In this document: one piece after another, positions 41,638 to 56,650 of the stretch
How the letters are laid out: each line of letters starts with the position of its first letter
Position numbering within the stretch: position 1 is the stretch's first letter
Source of the DNA: Diabrotica undecimpunctata
Lineage: Eukaryota > Arthropoda > Insecta > Coleoptera > Chrysomelidae
Direction of reading: 5' to 3'
Assembly (NCBI RefSeq): GCF_040954645.1
Contig: NC_092806.1
Coordinates: 80,796,943 to 80,860,942 of the forward strand
Length of the DNA: 64,000 bases
Made by a program: the position numbers and the translations under genes
The notes under the pieces: generated by a model
What the model was told of the DNA's origin: nothing
Database searches by the model: none
Seen by the model: only the letters and a program-made list of their open reading frames with translations

Positions 41638-42649
41638 GAAGATACACAGGATAAACATTAAAATTGCTGCAAGAAAGATAAAATAAATCAGTCATATTAA
41701 TGTAGAATAGTAGAGGAAAGAGTATTTGTCATAGCTTTGGACAAGTGCCCAATTAAAAAAAGAACACAGGTCGTTCAAAAAAGACGGAACTCGAAAAAGA
41801 AAATAGAATAGATTTAAAAAAATAAAAGCATAAACATGTCTTTTCCTACTTTTTTAATATTGAAAATACGTAAATAGAACATTGAATTAAAATGTAATCT
41901 TTGATAATCTCTGATAAACCCATCACCTGAACAGTGGCACCGATATATGTAGTTGAAATTGTTTACACTTATTTTAACTGTTTATTTTGTTATTATCTAG
42001 ATATGAGTTGCGACCGATATCACAAACTTATTTATTTTTCACAAAGAGGCTCGTTAATACCTAAAATTATTACTATACAAATCTGATTCGAAATATCGTC
42101 AAAAAGTAATACACGACATGTAAAATTTAAATTTTTAATAAAAAGTAAAAGATTAGGCATTACTTATGGGATTCAAAGAACGCGCGTTAAAGAAGATTGA
42201 AGTACTAATAAGATCACCGCAATCGGGCATACCCCGGGTAATGATTAATTAATTAATCGGCTAATTCTTCAGTCACCCCTTTAATATGATTTTGTCAAAT
42301 TGGTCCTTTTTAGAACCAACTATTCTAATAACATATGTCTATAACTGTTAAGGGTATATCTAGAGATCAAGAAACTTTACTTTACTTAAACTTATCAGAC
42401 ATATGAGCTAAACACGAATGTAACTTATCTCTAGTGCAGGAAACACATATAGGGTCTAACCTAGGGTATTTGGTATATAGCTGATCGCTGAAAACCAGAT
42501 CATAGATATAGACATGCTATTTCTGTCGCAAAAGAAGCAAAGAATAACTTAAAGTAAGAAAGGACAAAACCAGTCAGCCGAGAGAACCTTTTAACGATGT
42601 TGAGCTTGGATCCACCATCTACATATTTAATGAAAAATAATACAACTAC

Positions 42650-43130
42650 CGACATTGAGGATCTGAGCACAAAGCTTATTACGAAACCTGGACCAAAAAC
42701 ACTCTACAATGGCTTATCCGCATGATGAACAACTGTATTCAAATTATGGAGATAGCCAAAATTTAGAGACAAGCCAAAGTTGTTACCTTGCTTAAACTTG
42801 GCAAAAAAAAGACGGGTACGAAAAATATCTGGTATCAGGGGTGGTATTTTTCAATCTAAATGCCGCTTACGACACCTTAAATTACAGAATATTTTTCCAA
42901 AAACTATATGATATCCCCTTAGATAACAAGCTCACTTACATTGTCTGCGTATGCCAACATAAGAGAATCTTTTTTGTATCACTCACTGGTAAGAGTAGCA
43001 GATGAAGAACGGTCTCGCTTGGGGTAGCATAAAGGCACCTACACTGTATAACATTTACACAAACAAACGATCCATACCGGTAGATACTAGGACTTCTATT
43101 ATATAGACGAGACACCTATTATTGCACAAT
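42650..43130 (+). pseudogene. decayed jockey-like RT remnant (left arm)
   Basis: Translation pieces FNLNAAYDTLNYRIFFQKLY (motif A) and RRTVSLGV-like motif B remains suggest an old LINE with many stops. The copy in the right arm is at 50565-51180 (minus). Confidence 0.55.
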
Positions 43131-44263
43131 AAAAATAAACTATGAATAAATTTTCAGCCAAAACCCCTGAAAAACTCGTGGGTACTCCTTCAATTTCCTC
43201 AACATAGACGTTTTCACAAAACTGAACATCCAATCTTGTCATAAAATCATTGAACTGTAGACTTCCTATAAATTCCTTGAAAATAGTTTGTATCACACCG
43301 GGTCAGTCATAGATTATTGTTTAAAACTAAATGGTAAATTGAGGACCAGAAATAATATTCTTCGCAAGCTTGTCAGCTAAAAATGAGGCGCACGTCCTTC
43401 CGCCCTTAAAACATAGACGCTTGTACTATATGCTTCTGCTGCCAAATATACCTTGTTAGACAAATTAACCATTCTTTCTTTTTGTGCACACTACTACCCA
43501 TTTTAACACAAAAATATCTATTGTAGCACTTAACCATATTTATTTTGAGATAACCTTCTATCGAGATATCACATGTAGTACACAAATAAGACCAGAACTA
43601 AAATATTAAAAAAGCTTTATACAATATATCGCAGAAGATTGAATAAAATAAAAGTAGTTTTTATTAATCAGATGCTTACATAAAATGTACAAAGACACTC
43701 ACGTAAACAAAATATATTACGAAATTTCTGTAATTAAAAAAAACATCAAGTCCGGCATTGAACTAATAAAATTATATTAAATGAAAAAACAACATCTTTA
43801 AAAATACAGAAAAAATAAAATTTTCTATGCAAGCGAACATTCCATTCAATAATAAGCCCAAATCCTTTTGTATCTTCATACCTGTTTTTTAAAGAACCAG
43901 TTACATTTTAGTACGTAGTTATACCAGGTAATATGATATCCTCTGTTACACAGTGTTATGCGTATGACATTCCACTGTCTACAAACAGTAGATAAAAATA
44001 AGGAGCCCATATAAACCGTTCAGGGTATATGTTGAAAATATACGGTATCATCGCACAGTTGCCAAACTCTCAGAGCTTAGTTAAACCGATAAACGTATGG
44101 TTCAAATATACAATGAAGAAGATCTGAACGACCCCTATAATATATACACGTGAACTAAGCGATATACATTTATGATACAGGGGTATTTACGGGCTCCAAA
44201 AAATTTTTATAAATTATTAAACTCTACATTCTGATGAATCGACTGAACCAATATTACGGAATT

Positions 44264-44308
44264 GTCAAGTGAGCTCCGTATATCGGTATCCACTTGACCA
44301 CGGAGCTC
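44264..44308. other. interlocked inverted words (left)
   Basis: GTCAAGTG (44264-44271), GAGCTCCG (44271-44278), CACTTGAC (44291-44298) and CGGAGCTC (44301-44308) give an A-B-A'-B' order. The same four words are kept in arm B' at 48830-48874. Confidence 0.75.
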
Positions 44309-44313
44309 AATTG

Positions 44314-45620
<1,307 letters not shown>

Positions 45621-46423
45621 TTCTAATTTAATAAACTACACATTTTAAACAACTATAACCCCACTTATATTCCTAAAATTCTTAAAATGACACTTGGAAT
45701 GGAGGGTATAGTGTGTTGCCTGGTCACATGGCTCACTTAAATATATCTACAAAATCATAACTACTAAAATGCAACTTTTTACAATTATTATATGCTAATT
45801 TCTTAAAATGCCCTTACATAAATATATTTTTATTAAATTCTCTAGTATATAACTTATTAAAAACAATCAAGTATCTAATATTATGTAGTATATAACTTAT
45901 AAATTATTTTCTATAAACCCTAATCGTATCAATACCCCAAAATAATATTTAAAATAAATAATTTACTTACTATTTTTTTAAATATTAATTTTCTCATACC
46001 TTATTAAATTTAATAAATTAATAATTCAATTTTTTTTTTATTTAAAATGTGTTAAATACATCCCTGTTCGCTGTCTATGTCAAAGCAAAGAACAACGGAT
46101 CACAGTTCGGCTATTCTATGGTCAAACTGTCATGTCAAATGAAGCAATGGAAACTACGGAGAAAATAAACATAATCTAATCATCTATTATTGTGTTATGT
46201 TTATTTATAGACAAATTTTAGGAATTATTTCCATTTAACAAGCTTTCATCCATATGAATTGGTAAGTTTTACACTTTATTATTATACTAGAAAGACATTT
46301 ACACAATCAATTCTGTATCTAACCCCAAATTATGATTTTTAGGGTACCAAACAATTTCCATATGTACAAAATTCAACAAGTATGATGTCAAATTTATTCA
46401 CAACAATGAAATCTACCATCTAT
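45621..46423. other. 3' non-coding part of the rearranged gypsy element
   Basis: A/T-rich. No ORF and no clear polypurine tract next to the LTR were found. Confidence 0.5.
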
Positions 46424-48036
46424 TTAACAAATCAAGTCTATTGAATAAAATGGATATATCAGTAAGCTGTTAGTATTTTTATAATTAGTGTTAAGTTTAT
46501 AATATATTACTTCTTTTTGAAAAAATGTATATTTTTCTTGATTTATTTTAAGTCCAACTTTATCTAATCTGTTTATTATAATTTTTAGGTGTTTCTCATG
46601 ATCTTCAGCCGTTTTAGAAAAATTTAATATATCATCAATGTAGTGAATTACAAAATGTTCATATTGATCCAAAATATTATGAAGACATCTACATAGAGCA
46701 CTGCAAGATGATTGAAGTCCAAATGGTACTACTTTGAATTGATATACTACTCCATCTATCTGAAATCCTGTATACTGTCTACTTTTTCTTTCTAAAGGTA
46801 TTAACCAAAAACTATGCTGTAAATCGGTTTTAGTGAAAAATGACATTCCTGTAATTCTTCCTAGTATTCCATCTTCTAACATATTATTAATCATTCTGTT
46901 TACTTCTTCTCTGTATTTATATGGTATTGTGTGTGATTTTGTTTTAAAATCTTTTTCTTCTTTAACTTTTATACTATGGATATAATTTTGTGCAATTCTA
47001 TTTTCTTTATTGACAAGTCCCTTGTGTTGCTGCAATATGGAAATGACTATTGATTTATATTCTTCAGGGCAATTTAAAACTTTTATCACATCTTCTTCTT
47101 TACAAATAAAATTATTCTTCATTATGTACTCATTATTCCTTGCTTCCAATTTTACGGTCTCCGCCTCGTAGGCATCCATCTGCTTAAAATTTCCATTCCT
47201 TAAATATTCACTACAATAATTATTCTTTACATTCTTTTGGGACATTTCCCTATCATCAAAATACATTTCTTCTTCATAAACATCATTATTTTCTTTTAAT
47301 AATATCCTATCAACTCTTATTCCTTCTTCTACCTCATCTTTCTGCATAAATTTAATTATTTGCCCTTCCAAAGTTACCATTCTTTCTTCAAAATCTATCT
47401 TTACTTTCTTCTTTTCCAATTCATCATTTCCCATTGATATATCAACACATAAATCCTTGACAATAAATCCTTGCATATTAATTTCTTTATTAAGAATATT
47501 AATTTTAAAATTGGCCAGTTTATCAATTTTACCCAACTTCTTATTATTTGCACCAACAATTTTAATTTTTGGAATCTTTATTATATCTGATAATTTTAAT
47601 GTATTAAAAATAAAATTCTCCGAGACTAAAGTACTTTCTGAACCAGAATCTATCATAATCTTAATCATTTTATTTTTGGCCAAAGCATTTATATAAATTA
47701 AATTAATAGATTCAATAATTTTCTCTTCATCTAAAGAAATAAATTCAGAAGGTTTTTCATAATAGCAATGGCCTAACTTGTAATTCAGAAAGTTTACTGC
47801 ACAAAATTTTGATTATTAGAATTGTCAGATTGTATCTGACCACTTGGATCTGATGTCCTATGTCTTTCCCTACTATGACTTCTACTCACATTTTCCTGCC
47901 TTGTACTACTTCGTTCCCTGTTTTCGCAGCTTCTATTCCTTCGAACACAATTTACCTGTCTGTTTCAGTTAGGTCGCTCTGTATTTTTTCTATTGTTAAA
48001 ATCTTGTCTATTATTATTAGTACTGTTACTGTTAGT
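46424..48036 (-). pseudogene. gypsy protease-RT remnant with gag tail
   Basis: The main frame, 46424-47683, has the protease site IMIDSGSESTLV (residues about 10-21), then an RT part with TKTDLQHSFWLIPL, VVPFGLQSS and motif C HYIDDILNFS. The RT start (the block with the conserved Arg before motif A) is deleted after ILGRITG, and the end is lost after LKINQEKYTFF. 47684-48036 holds polar, Arg-rich gag C-terminal sequence with stops, cut at the inverted LTR piece. This family differs from the elements at 1-4116 and 17846-25729. Confidence 0.85.
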
Positions 48037-48714
48037 GATTAAAAATTATGCATATATTTAATCCACATTTATAATTATACACAAATAATTATTGAAGATT
48101 ATAAAAGTATATTAGAAGAATATTGGATGGACATTGGAAGGAATTAAAATTATATTATGATTGGAGATTAGTATAAATCAACTTATAATAATTGGATATT
48201 GGTATATTGAAAAGAAGAATAAATATAAATGGTGTTTGCTGGTTTGCTTGGTGGTATATAAATGCTGGTGAAGAAAAATATATCTTAAATTGGTAGAAGC
48301 TGATAATTGGAAAAAGAAATTTCACAAAAACAAGGATAACCGAAGTACGAAGACATTCAGTGGTGATTAGAATATATATAGTGGAAAACAGTTCATTTAG
48401 GCATTCAGTGAAAGAAAGGTACAAAATTTTGTTAATATAATTTAGTTAGTGTTATAACAATTTCAATTTTGAAGATAGTTTTTTTAAATTTAACATTGTC
48501 TATAGAATTTAATTAGTTTTATAAGAACATCAATTTAAAGATAGTTTATTTTAAATTTACATTGGCTAGGTTAGATATATATGTGTGTTTCATAATAGTT
48601 ATAATAAAGATAATTTAAAAAAGTACTTACAAACTAATTCTTTGAGAACCGCGATAAAAACCCTATATTATTAAAAATACTCATTGCTCATCATTCAAAC
48701 AAAAAACACATCAT

Positions 48715-48720
<6 letters not shown>
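48037..48720 (+). repeat. inverted R-U5 LTR fragment
   Basis: Reverse complement of 44471-45155. The inner break (GATTAAAAATTATGC) lies about 180 bases downstream of the expected transcription start, so U3 and the first part of R are missing. Confidence 0.88.

Positions 48721-48782
<62 letters not shown>
48721..48782. repeat. (TA)n
   Basis: A TA array at the inner end of arm B'. Confidence 0.97.
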
Positions 48783-48784
<2 letters not shown>

Positions 48785-51745
48785 ACGGCATAAAGTGAAC
48801 TCCGCCCATGTTAAAATTGAGGTTCAAGCGAGCTCCGTGGTCAAGTGGCCACCGATATACGGAGCTCACTTGACCATTCCATAATATTGGCTCTGTCGAT
48901 TCGTCAACATGTATAGTTTCACAATTTTTAAAAATTTTGTGGAGCCCCTAAGTACCCCTGTATCAGTAATGTATATCGCTTAGTTCACGTGTATATATTA
49001 TAGGGGTCGTTCAGATCTTTTTCCCTGTATATTGGAACCATAAGTATATCGGTTTAAGTAAGCTCTGATAGTTTGGCAACTATGGGATTGGGCCGTTTAT
49101 TTCCAGCGTATATTCTAAACGGTTCATACGGACTCCTTACTTTTGTTATCATTCATACGCATTACAGTATGTAACAGATACGTGTACTTCCAAATACCGG
49201 TTTTTGGTAGGTACGTGCTTTTCTAAAAATAGCTTTATAGATACAAAAGGATTTCATTACCAAGTTGGATGTGTTTTTTCATATGCGAAAATTTCCTAAT
49301 GTATTTTGTTAACGTGAGTATGTCTTTATACGTTTTATTTAAGAATCCGGTTAATAAGAACTTCTTTTATTTCATCCATTGTTTTATGATATCTTATATA
49401 CAGTTTTTTAATATTTTATTTCTGGTTTTATCTGTGTACTACATATAATTCTGGATAGAAGGTTATCTTAAAATAAATATTTAAGTGCTAAAATAGATAT
49501 TTTTTTGTTAAAATGGGTAGTAGCGCACAAAACAGGGAAGAATGATTAATTTATCTAACATGAATTATACCACTTCACCATTATTACATATTTCTGAATG
49601 TTTTATCTCCTGTTTAAGGGTAATATGTAATCAATATAAGTAGAGTTAGTGTCAAATTTGCAATGATCTTTATAAGTAATAGCTTACTGACTGTACTTTA
49701 CATGTTCAGTTCACATAAATAAACCTTGTCCCTTCAGAAAAGAGCGATTTAAATGGTAAAGTTAAATAAGAAAGTGTGATGAGTCTTGTACCACCCTACA
49801 TTCACACAAGTTAACCGGTTTTTGCAGGAAAGAGTCCTCTTGGCAGATTAAGGAAGATAACTACCATAAGAAAGTTCCTTGCGAGGGTTCAGATGGCGAC
49901 GAGCAGCTTATTTTTGTTTGTATATCTTGCAGATGTGTTGATCTAGCCAGTTTTTCCTCGATTCTAGTCATAAAATGGGCTGGTATTCATGGAGTGGATG
50001 TTACGAATCTGGACTTTGTTTCTTTTGCTCTCTAACTACTTATCTTCGGATATTAGGTGGATTGATAGCTACGATATTGTAGAGCTTATGTATGGATGTG
50101 TCTTAATATTCTCTGAATTTGGCTGACTAATTTATAACTAAATCTACGTGTTAGGTATGTATTGGTCTCACTTATACTATCAAGGTATATTCGGCAGCAG
50201 AAGTATAGAGTTCAAGCGTCTACGTTTTAAGGGTGGAAGAATGTGCTTCCCATTTTTAGCTGACAAGTTTGCAGAGAATATTATTTTTCTGGTTCTAGTT
50301 TGCCATTTGGTTTTAAACAAAGTTCTGTGAATGACAAAGTGTGATAGAAACTATCTTCAAGGTATTTATAGCAAGTCCAGAGTCTAAGGATTTCATGACA
50401 CTATTGGTTCAGGTATATGTTTAGATTTGTGAAAGTGTCTCTGTTAGGGACGCTGAAGGAGCACACCTGACTTTTTCCGGGGTTTGGCTTAAAATTGATT
50501 CATAATCTATTTTTGTTGTGTTTAAGGTATGATTTAGATTTTTCTCCACTTCACCAACAAAAGTTTTTGGCTGTGCAACAATAGATGTATCGTCTACATA
50601 ATAAAAGTCCTAGCATTTACTGGTATGGGCTGTGTAAATGTTATACAGAGTAGGTGCCATTACAGTACCCCAAAGGGGACCGTTCTTCTACGTTCTCCAT
50701 CTGATATTCTTACCATTGAGTGATACGAAAAATCTTCTTTTGTGTAGGCATACGCGGATAATACAAGTGAGCTTATTACCTAAGGGGATATTACATAGCT
50801 TTTGAAAAAATACCCTATAATTTAAGGTGTCGTAAGCGGCATTTAGATTGACAAATACCACTCCTCATACCTGATATTTTTCGTACTTCTCTTTGCTGTG
50901 TTGGGCAAGATTCAGTATTTGTGACGTATATGATCTACCCTATCATATATAGCTATTTTTGTCTTTTAATTTGAGTTTTTCTTCTATTATCGATTTATAT
51001 TAAGGATCATGTGCAGAAGTATTTTGTATAGCTGACAAAATAAATAGATATATTGGCCGATAGCTTTTGTGGTCGTTGGAGTTTTTGCCAGGTTTAAGCA
51101 AGGCAACAACTTTGTCTTTGCTTTGCTTGTCTACAGACTTTGGACATTAACCATTGTTGTAATTTTGGTTTAAATTTTATAGTTAGTTTTGTGCTCAGAT
51201 CCTCAGCCAAAAGCCGTAATATTGTTCATTATATACAAGGATAGCGGATCCAAGCTCAACATCGTAGAAAGGTTCCCTCAGCTGACTGGTTTTGTTTTCT
51301 CTTATTTTAAGTTTTTCTTTGCTTCTTTTCCTGCATTTAATATGTAATTTTCAGCGATCAGCTTAATACCAAATACCATAGGATTGGCCATCTATGTGCT
51401 TCCTGCACTAGAAATACGTCACATTTGTGTTAAGCGCACCCGATTACGGTGGTCTTATTAGTACTTCAATTTTGGTGAACGCTTCTACTTTAAACTTCAT
51501 AAAAAATGACTAATCTTTCACTTTTCTGTTACTGTTACTTTAAGACGATATTTCGAGTCAGATTATTATAGTAATAACTGTAGTTAATATATAGTCCCTT
51601 CGTGAAAAGTAAATGGGTTTGTAATATCGGTTACAACTCATATATATTGATAATAAGGAAATAAACAGGTTAAAATAAGTGTAGAAAATTTTAATTACAT
51701 ATATCGGCACCATTGTTCAGGAGATGGGTTTATCCCAAAGATCAA
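48783..51745. repeat. inner arm B', right
   Basis: Inverted partner of 41880-44315. A further patch, 52100-52225, matches 40375-40525, so the arm once reached about 52225. Confidence 0.87.
50565..51180 (-). pseudogene. decayed jockey-like RT remnant (right arm)
   Basis: Inverted copy of 42650-43130. The minus strand contains the LNAAYDTLNYRVFFQK-like motif A and further RT-like pieces with stops. Confidence 0.5.
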
Positions 51746-52349
51746 AGGTTACATTCCTTTACATGCGTATTCCAGGTTTTATTTATATATTTTCATTACT
51801 AAAAAAGTATATTTATAATAAAGGCCTTAAGCTACCTGTAGATTCTATGAATATTAGAATCTATGGAAATTAGCAAATTAAAAAATACAGACAATTCTGA
51901 ATGACCAACTTGAGACAAACAGTTATCCCCTCCTCAACTTATTCAGTTACACAATATGACGTGTAAACGCATACCTGTTTTATTGTTAGATAAAATTAAT
52001 TTCCATTAAGTAACGGTCGAATCTATCACTTACTAAAAGACTACGAAAAGACCTGCTTATGCTTTAGAGTACGGGTACTTTAGTACAAGGTACCCTTTGC
52101 TTTTGCCAATTGCTTTGTCACTTTCTCAGCGATGTGTCTCCCTTTTGCTCATCAATAATGTTCCGGCTCGATATAGTTATTCAAAGATATTCAGATTTCA
52201 CTATATGCTCTACATTTATTAAATTTTCGTTTTACAAAAAAATGTTTTTAACACGATTTAATCTTCAAAGAAAAAAGTTGAAAAAAGTTACTTGTAGTAG
52301 ATGTGATTGTTTCGAATTAGAAATTAAAAATTGCACAGATAACGAACAA

Positions 52350-54085
52350 TTAACCCTTAATATCCTGAATTATTATATTTTTAAAAAATGATATATTTTA
52401 TGGTAATTTATTGTTCGTATGAGTCCTCTAGTCGAGTTTCTGAGCTTATTTTCAAAAAAAAAGTTAACAAAAAAAAGTTACTAGCTGTGACATATATGTC
52501 ACTCCAGGACATACGGGGAGCAAAATAAGAACAAACGCGAAAGCTTTATTAAATTATATATTTAAACAAAAAATATGTTTTACACAGGTATATATAGAGA
52601 ATTATTTTTTATGAAACTGCTCATTACAATCAATGCACAACCCCTTTCTACACATGGTACACATGGTTCCACACTTTCTACACATGGTTCTAACAACAGA
52701 AGTGCAATTTTCAAATGCGCACCGTCGTCTTGTCTTGTTTGGAATATCTTTCCACTTTCCATGCTTTATTCTTTGGGTTTATGCTATTATTTTCTGCCCA
52801 ATGTACAAATTGCATAATGTACTCAAATTGATTACGCCTCATTGCATTTTTAACAAAACGATGCGTCATGTCTGGTTTTGAATCCCAGTAATATCTCTTT
52901 CTTGGTTTTGGATCGTATCCACTAAAAATCAAAATGCCAATAAAGCATGTCAGCTCTTTAAGCGAGATATGTGGGTCGGCAATATTTTTGAAAAGAACAT
53001 AGACTCTAAGTATTGGAATAATGGGCCATCCCAGAATAACTCGAACGATTCAACAAGTGTTAAATTCTCATAATCAGAAAAATTTGGTGTTCGAAAAATA
53101 TCCAGACGATTTTGAAAATCACCTCCTTTTAACCAAGAATATAAACATTTTGATGGCTCATCTCTAGGTGCGCTGGCTTCAGTGGCGCCATTTCTATCAT
53201 TATTTAAAAGTTTTACCTTAGCTTGGGCACGAAGTTGTCTCCCTGGCAAATGGTGAAGATCTCCATCATTAATTTCATCTCCAGATTCTTCGTCTGTGAG
53301 GACGTTTACTTCTGGAGGTTCTGTGTAGATGGCATCTAAATCAAACTCTAAAAAACGCTTAAATGCCAAATAATAAATACATTCCCATAAAGACGTTTAT
53401 GTATTACACAAAAACAAAATAGTTTCTTAAAATTCTCTGTTGGTAAATCCCCAGATGGCAATAATCGTTGTTCCTCAAATAGCCGTGAATATCGTAATAT
53501 TTATTATATTATAAACATATGTGATGACACAGCGACCGTGAAATTCATACCTGATACATGATATCTGGTCAATGATCATCGTTATCCAACTGGCAGTTAA
53601 CAATGATATATAAATCTTAGAAAATAATTCATTGGGAATGAAATCACGTCTTATGTTTATTTTTTCTGAAATACGTACATTATCCTAGCGTTGCAGTAAT
53701 ACTGAACTTTGGGGCTACCCAAAACTAAGTGGTAGTGAAATATTTAAATAAAATTTGAAAGATGTACGGTATGTACCTTTATGTAAAGCTTAACTTACTT
53801 TTTGAGCTAAAAAATTGAAAGATAAAAAAATAAATGTACTTACTCTAGATTGATGTCCATTTTTTCTAAATATTTATCGACAGCTTATTTTAAATGTTTA
53901 CAGGCACAAAATTTTCGCACACTATGTCTGCAAACTATATAATGCACACATGCATTAGAGGAACTGTCAAATTGCACAATACTTACACCATCTATGCGAT
54001 CCTATCACAAGTTTCCTTACAGGGCACTGTATAAATTACACAATAATGCGTAACCTATATGTCACGCTAGGATATTAAGGATTAA
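52350..54085 (-). mobile_element. piggyBac derivative, internally deleted
   Basis: TTAA duplications lie at 52350-52353 and 54082-54085. The ends are CCCTTAATATCCT and, inward from the right, TCCTTAATATCCT, matching at 12 of 13. piggyBac elements target TTAA and start with CCC/CCY. The element is 1,728 bases and encodes a transposase with its middle missing. Confidence 0.88.
52602..53369 (-). pseudogene. piggyBac transposase, catalytic middle deleted
   Basis: The N-terminal acidic region (53369-53000) and FSGYDPKPRKRYYWDSKPDM with MRRNQFEYIMQFVHWAENN match the start of the piggyBac transposase domain. The frame then breaks near 52730, and the sequence continues with a Cys-rich C-terminal finger (MCRKCGTMCTMCRKGLC, then CNEQFH) to the stop at 52602. 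The region carrying the catalytic Asp residues is absent. Confidence 0.85.
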
Positions 54086-55075
54086 GTAAGTTAAAAAAAG
54101 AAAAAAAAAGTGTACTTAGAAGAAGCTGAAAATGCACAATCTAGAAGAAAGCTAGACATGAAGATGAGCAACGATCAACCAGAAGTGAAAACCTTTTGTT
54201 TTGATTTAAAGAAAAACTCTTCCCCTTCCAAGAATTCCAATAAATATCGTATATTATAAGCGTCAATTATGTATTTACAACCTTGGTATCCATAGCGCCA
54301 AGGATAACAAAGGTCATTGTTATATTTGATTAGAAGGTGAAGCTGGTCGGGGAGCCCAGGACGTAGGCAGTTGTCTTAAGAAACACATTGAAGAAAATGT
54401 TACTTCCGCAAAACATGTAATTTTGTGGTCGGACTCTTGTAGCGGCCAAAACTGCAACATCAAAATAGTTTTGATTCTGAAAACGATTTTGGAAACTCAT
54501 GCTACCATTGAAAAAATTAAATTACGCTATTTCTTTCCTAGTCATATCTTTTACCTAATGGTAGTGATTTTGGAGATTTTGAAAATGCCATAAAATTTCA
54601 ACAACGTTTATATACCGTTGATGATTACCTAAACGTGATGGAAAAATCCCGTAAAAAGAACCCACTAGTAGTTCACAGAATGAAAAAAGAAGAATTCGTT
54701 GAAACAAAAAAGTTGGAAACTATGATTACAAACCGAAGTCAGACATAGAAAACAGTAAGTCTGGTTTAAAACAAGAGAAATTTAAATAGGAAAGGATATA
54801 CCACTGATTATTTTTATGAAAACTGATTTTAACACTAGTGAAGTTGAAGTAAATCTTTACAAGGAATTTCAAAAAGGACGGCCTGTTGCAATGCAATCCC
54901 TAAGTAACCACTTGATTCCTCTTTGACCCACAGGTAAGCCACTTTCTGTGCCTAAGCTTAACGACTTAAGATCTTTAACGCCCCTCATATCAAATGATGC
55001 AAAACCTTTGTATTGCTCCCTTTTCAGAAACAATACAATAGAAGACGACATTAGAAGATTTTATATTTTTGATTA

Positions 55076-56429
55076 ATTTCTTAAGTAATATAAAATATTC
55101 AAAACAACGATTTTGTTGTCATACCCAGAAAGAAATAATAGCTTGTGACCTACCAATCATTCACTAAAAGTGATATTTTAGTTACATATCACTAGACCAA
55201 ACGACCTTCATGTCGCTTGGTCTATTGATGTATAACACAATTACACAATGTGGCGAAAATCGTAAGTCGACCAAAAGACTTTTTATTTTTTTTTGTTTTT
55301 CTTTAATATTGGCAAAGTTACTATTTCGCGCTTATAAGAAACAAAAAAAAACAGTCTTCGAAAACAAAAAATTACGACAAGTAACATATAGTGAATTTTA
55401 ATAGAGTGAAAACTTTGAAGTCAAATATCTCAAAATCAATTTTTGGCGCTTGGTCAAGTGATGCATAACGCCGTCCATATAACATTACGAGACAATATTC
55501 ATATGCTGTGGCCAAATCGTTATATTTACTATACATTGATATTTATACGACAATCAGCTGTAAAAGTCATTGCCTTTTTTCTTGCCGTATCATATTTTAG
55601 CATAGTCTTCTGATTTATTTTGTAATATTTTAACTAAACCGGTTTAGTTTGCGTAAAATCAATCCACAATTCGTCTAATAATATTATGTTTTTAAAACAG
55701 CTGTGTTTTTATGCTCATTCGTTCACCTTTTGTAAAGCAGTCTGTGTAAATATTAGGGATTTATATAATCTTTTTGTATATTTGATTTTACTTTTCAGAT
55801 AAAGTTTCATAATTATAGTCCTCTTGCTTTTATTATCTATGGTAATACATATACATATTGAATTCGAAAGGGAGAAAACCAGCGAGTTCTAGATTAAACA
55901 TATACATTCTTCTCTCTTTCTCCCTATATGTTATATAAAGATCATCGTCATCGCATAGTCAAAACGCAGCAAGATTCTATTGCCTTTCCTTCTTTTTGTC
56001 TACTTATTCCTATTGTAAACTTAGCCAGTAAATGACGTTTTAAACATTTATGTCAATATTTCTGAAGTGCCTTTCCTGGTATATTTTTTTAAGCCTAGTT
56101 CGTTTGATTACAAGTAATTGATTTAATAGTCCCCAACAGATAAGTATTGATTGTAGGTAGGATAGCAAGTGTTGATAAATATGATGGGTCGGTAGGTAGT
56201 CTCATTATTCCTAAATCTGATCATATGTTACCTCCACCCTTCATTCGTAGACATAGTAAGGACATTTTTTCTCTGGTGGCATCCTCCCAATTTAACTTGG
56301 CAATGCAGTTATTGAGAGAGCCTTTGGATATAGCCAGCTCAACTTGCTGGAGCCAGCTGGAGTTGAGATTGAGTTTCTTGTACGACATTGCTATCTTTAT
56401 ATGTATATGTGTTTGACCTTGGCATTAGT
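55076..56429. other. A/T-rich spacer
   Basis: No supported gene. GACCAAACGACCTTCATGTC and CGCTTGGTC at 55194-55222 form a short imperfect hairpin. Confidence 0.55.
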
Positions 56430-56650
56430 TCCGTTCGGTATTGGTTAGTACTCGGACCTTTGTAAGTCGGAAAATACCTCTGATGGCTTTTCTAGCAATC
56501 CTGATTCCTGATCTAATTAATACGTTCTTGACACATATCAACACATTAGCACTGGTTTAATCACTATTTTATATATTCTTATTTTAGAGATTCGTATTAG
56601 ACTTCTGGATTTAAAAGTGTTATAAGGGTTATATATACATCAATTAGCTA
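56430..56650 (-). pseudogene. LINE C-terminal remnant
   Basis: The minus strand reads FKSRSLIRISKIRIYKIVIK with PVLMC, a pattern before the C-terminal domain of the LINEs seen elsewhere here. It is short and frameshifted. Confidence 0.4.

Larger units (their letters stand above)
52226..55075 (+). pseudogene. unnamed multi-copy insect protein family, copy 2, split by piggyBac
   Basis: The plus strand reads YKKMFLTRFNLQ, a CSRCDCFELEIK block and NCTDNEQ up to the piggyBac insertion at 52350. It resumes at 54086 with LEEAENARRKLDMKMSND and FCFDLKKN, then ILWSDSCSGQN, HATIEKIKLRYFFPSH, FNTSEVEVNLYKEFQKGRP and KPLSVPKLNDLRSLTPLIS. These align block for block with copy 1 at 8333-9940. There are many stops. 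The 5' part is missing, cut at the end of arm B'. Confidence 0.75.

Noticed and set aside
52110..52391. 93-codon plus-strand ORF
   Set aside because: It crosses the end of arm B', the pseudogene copy 2 and the piggyBac TTAA end, so it is a chance fusion.
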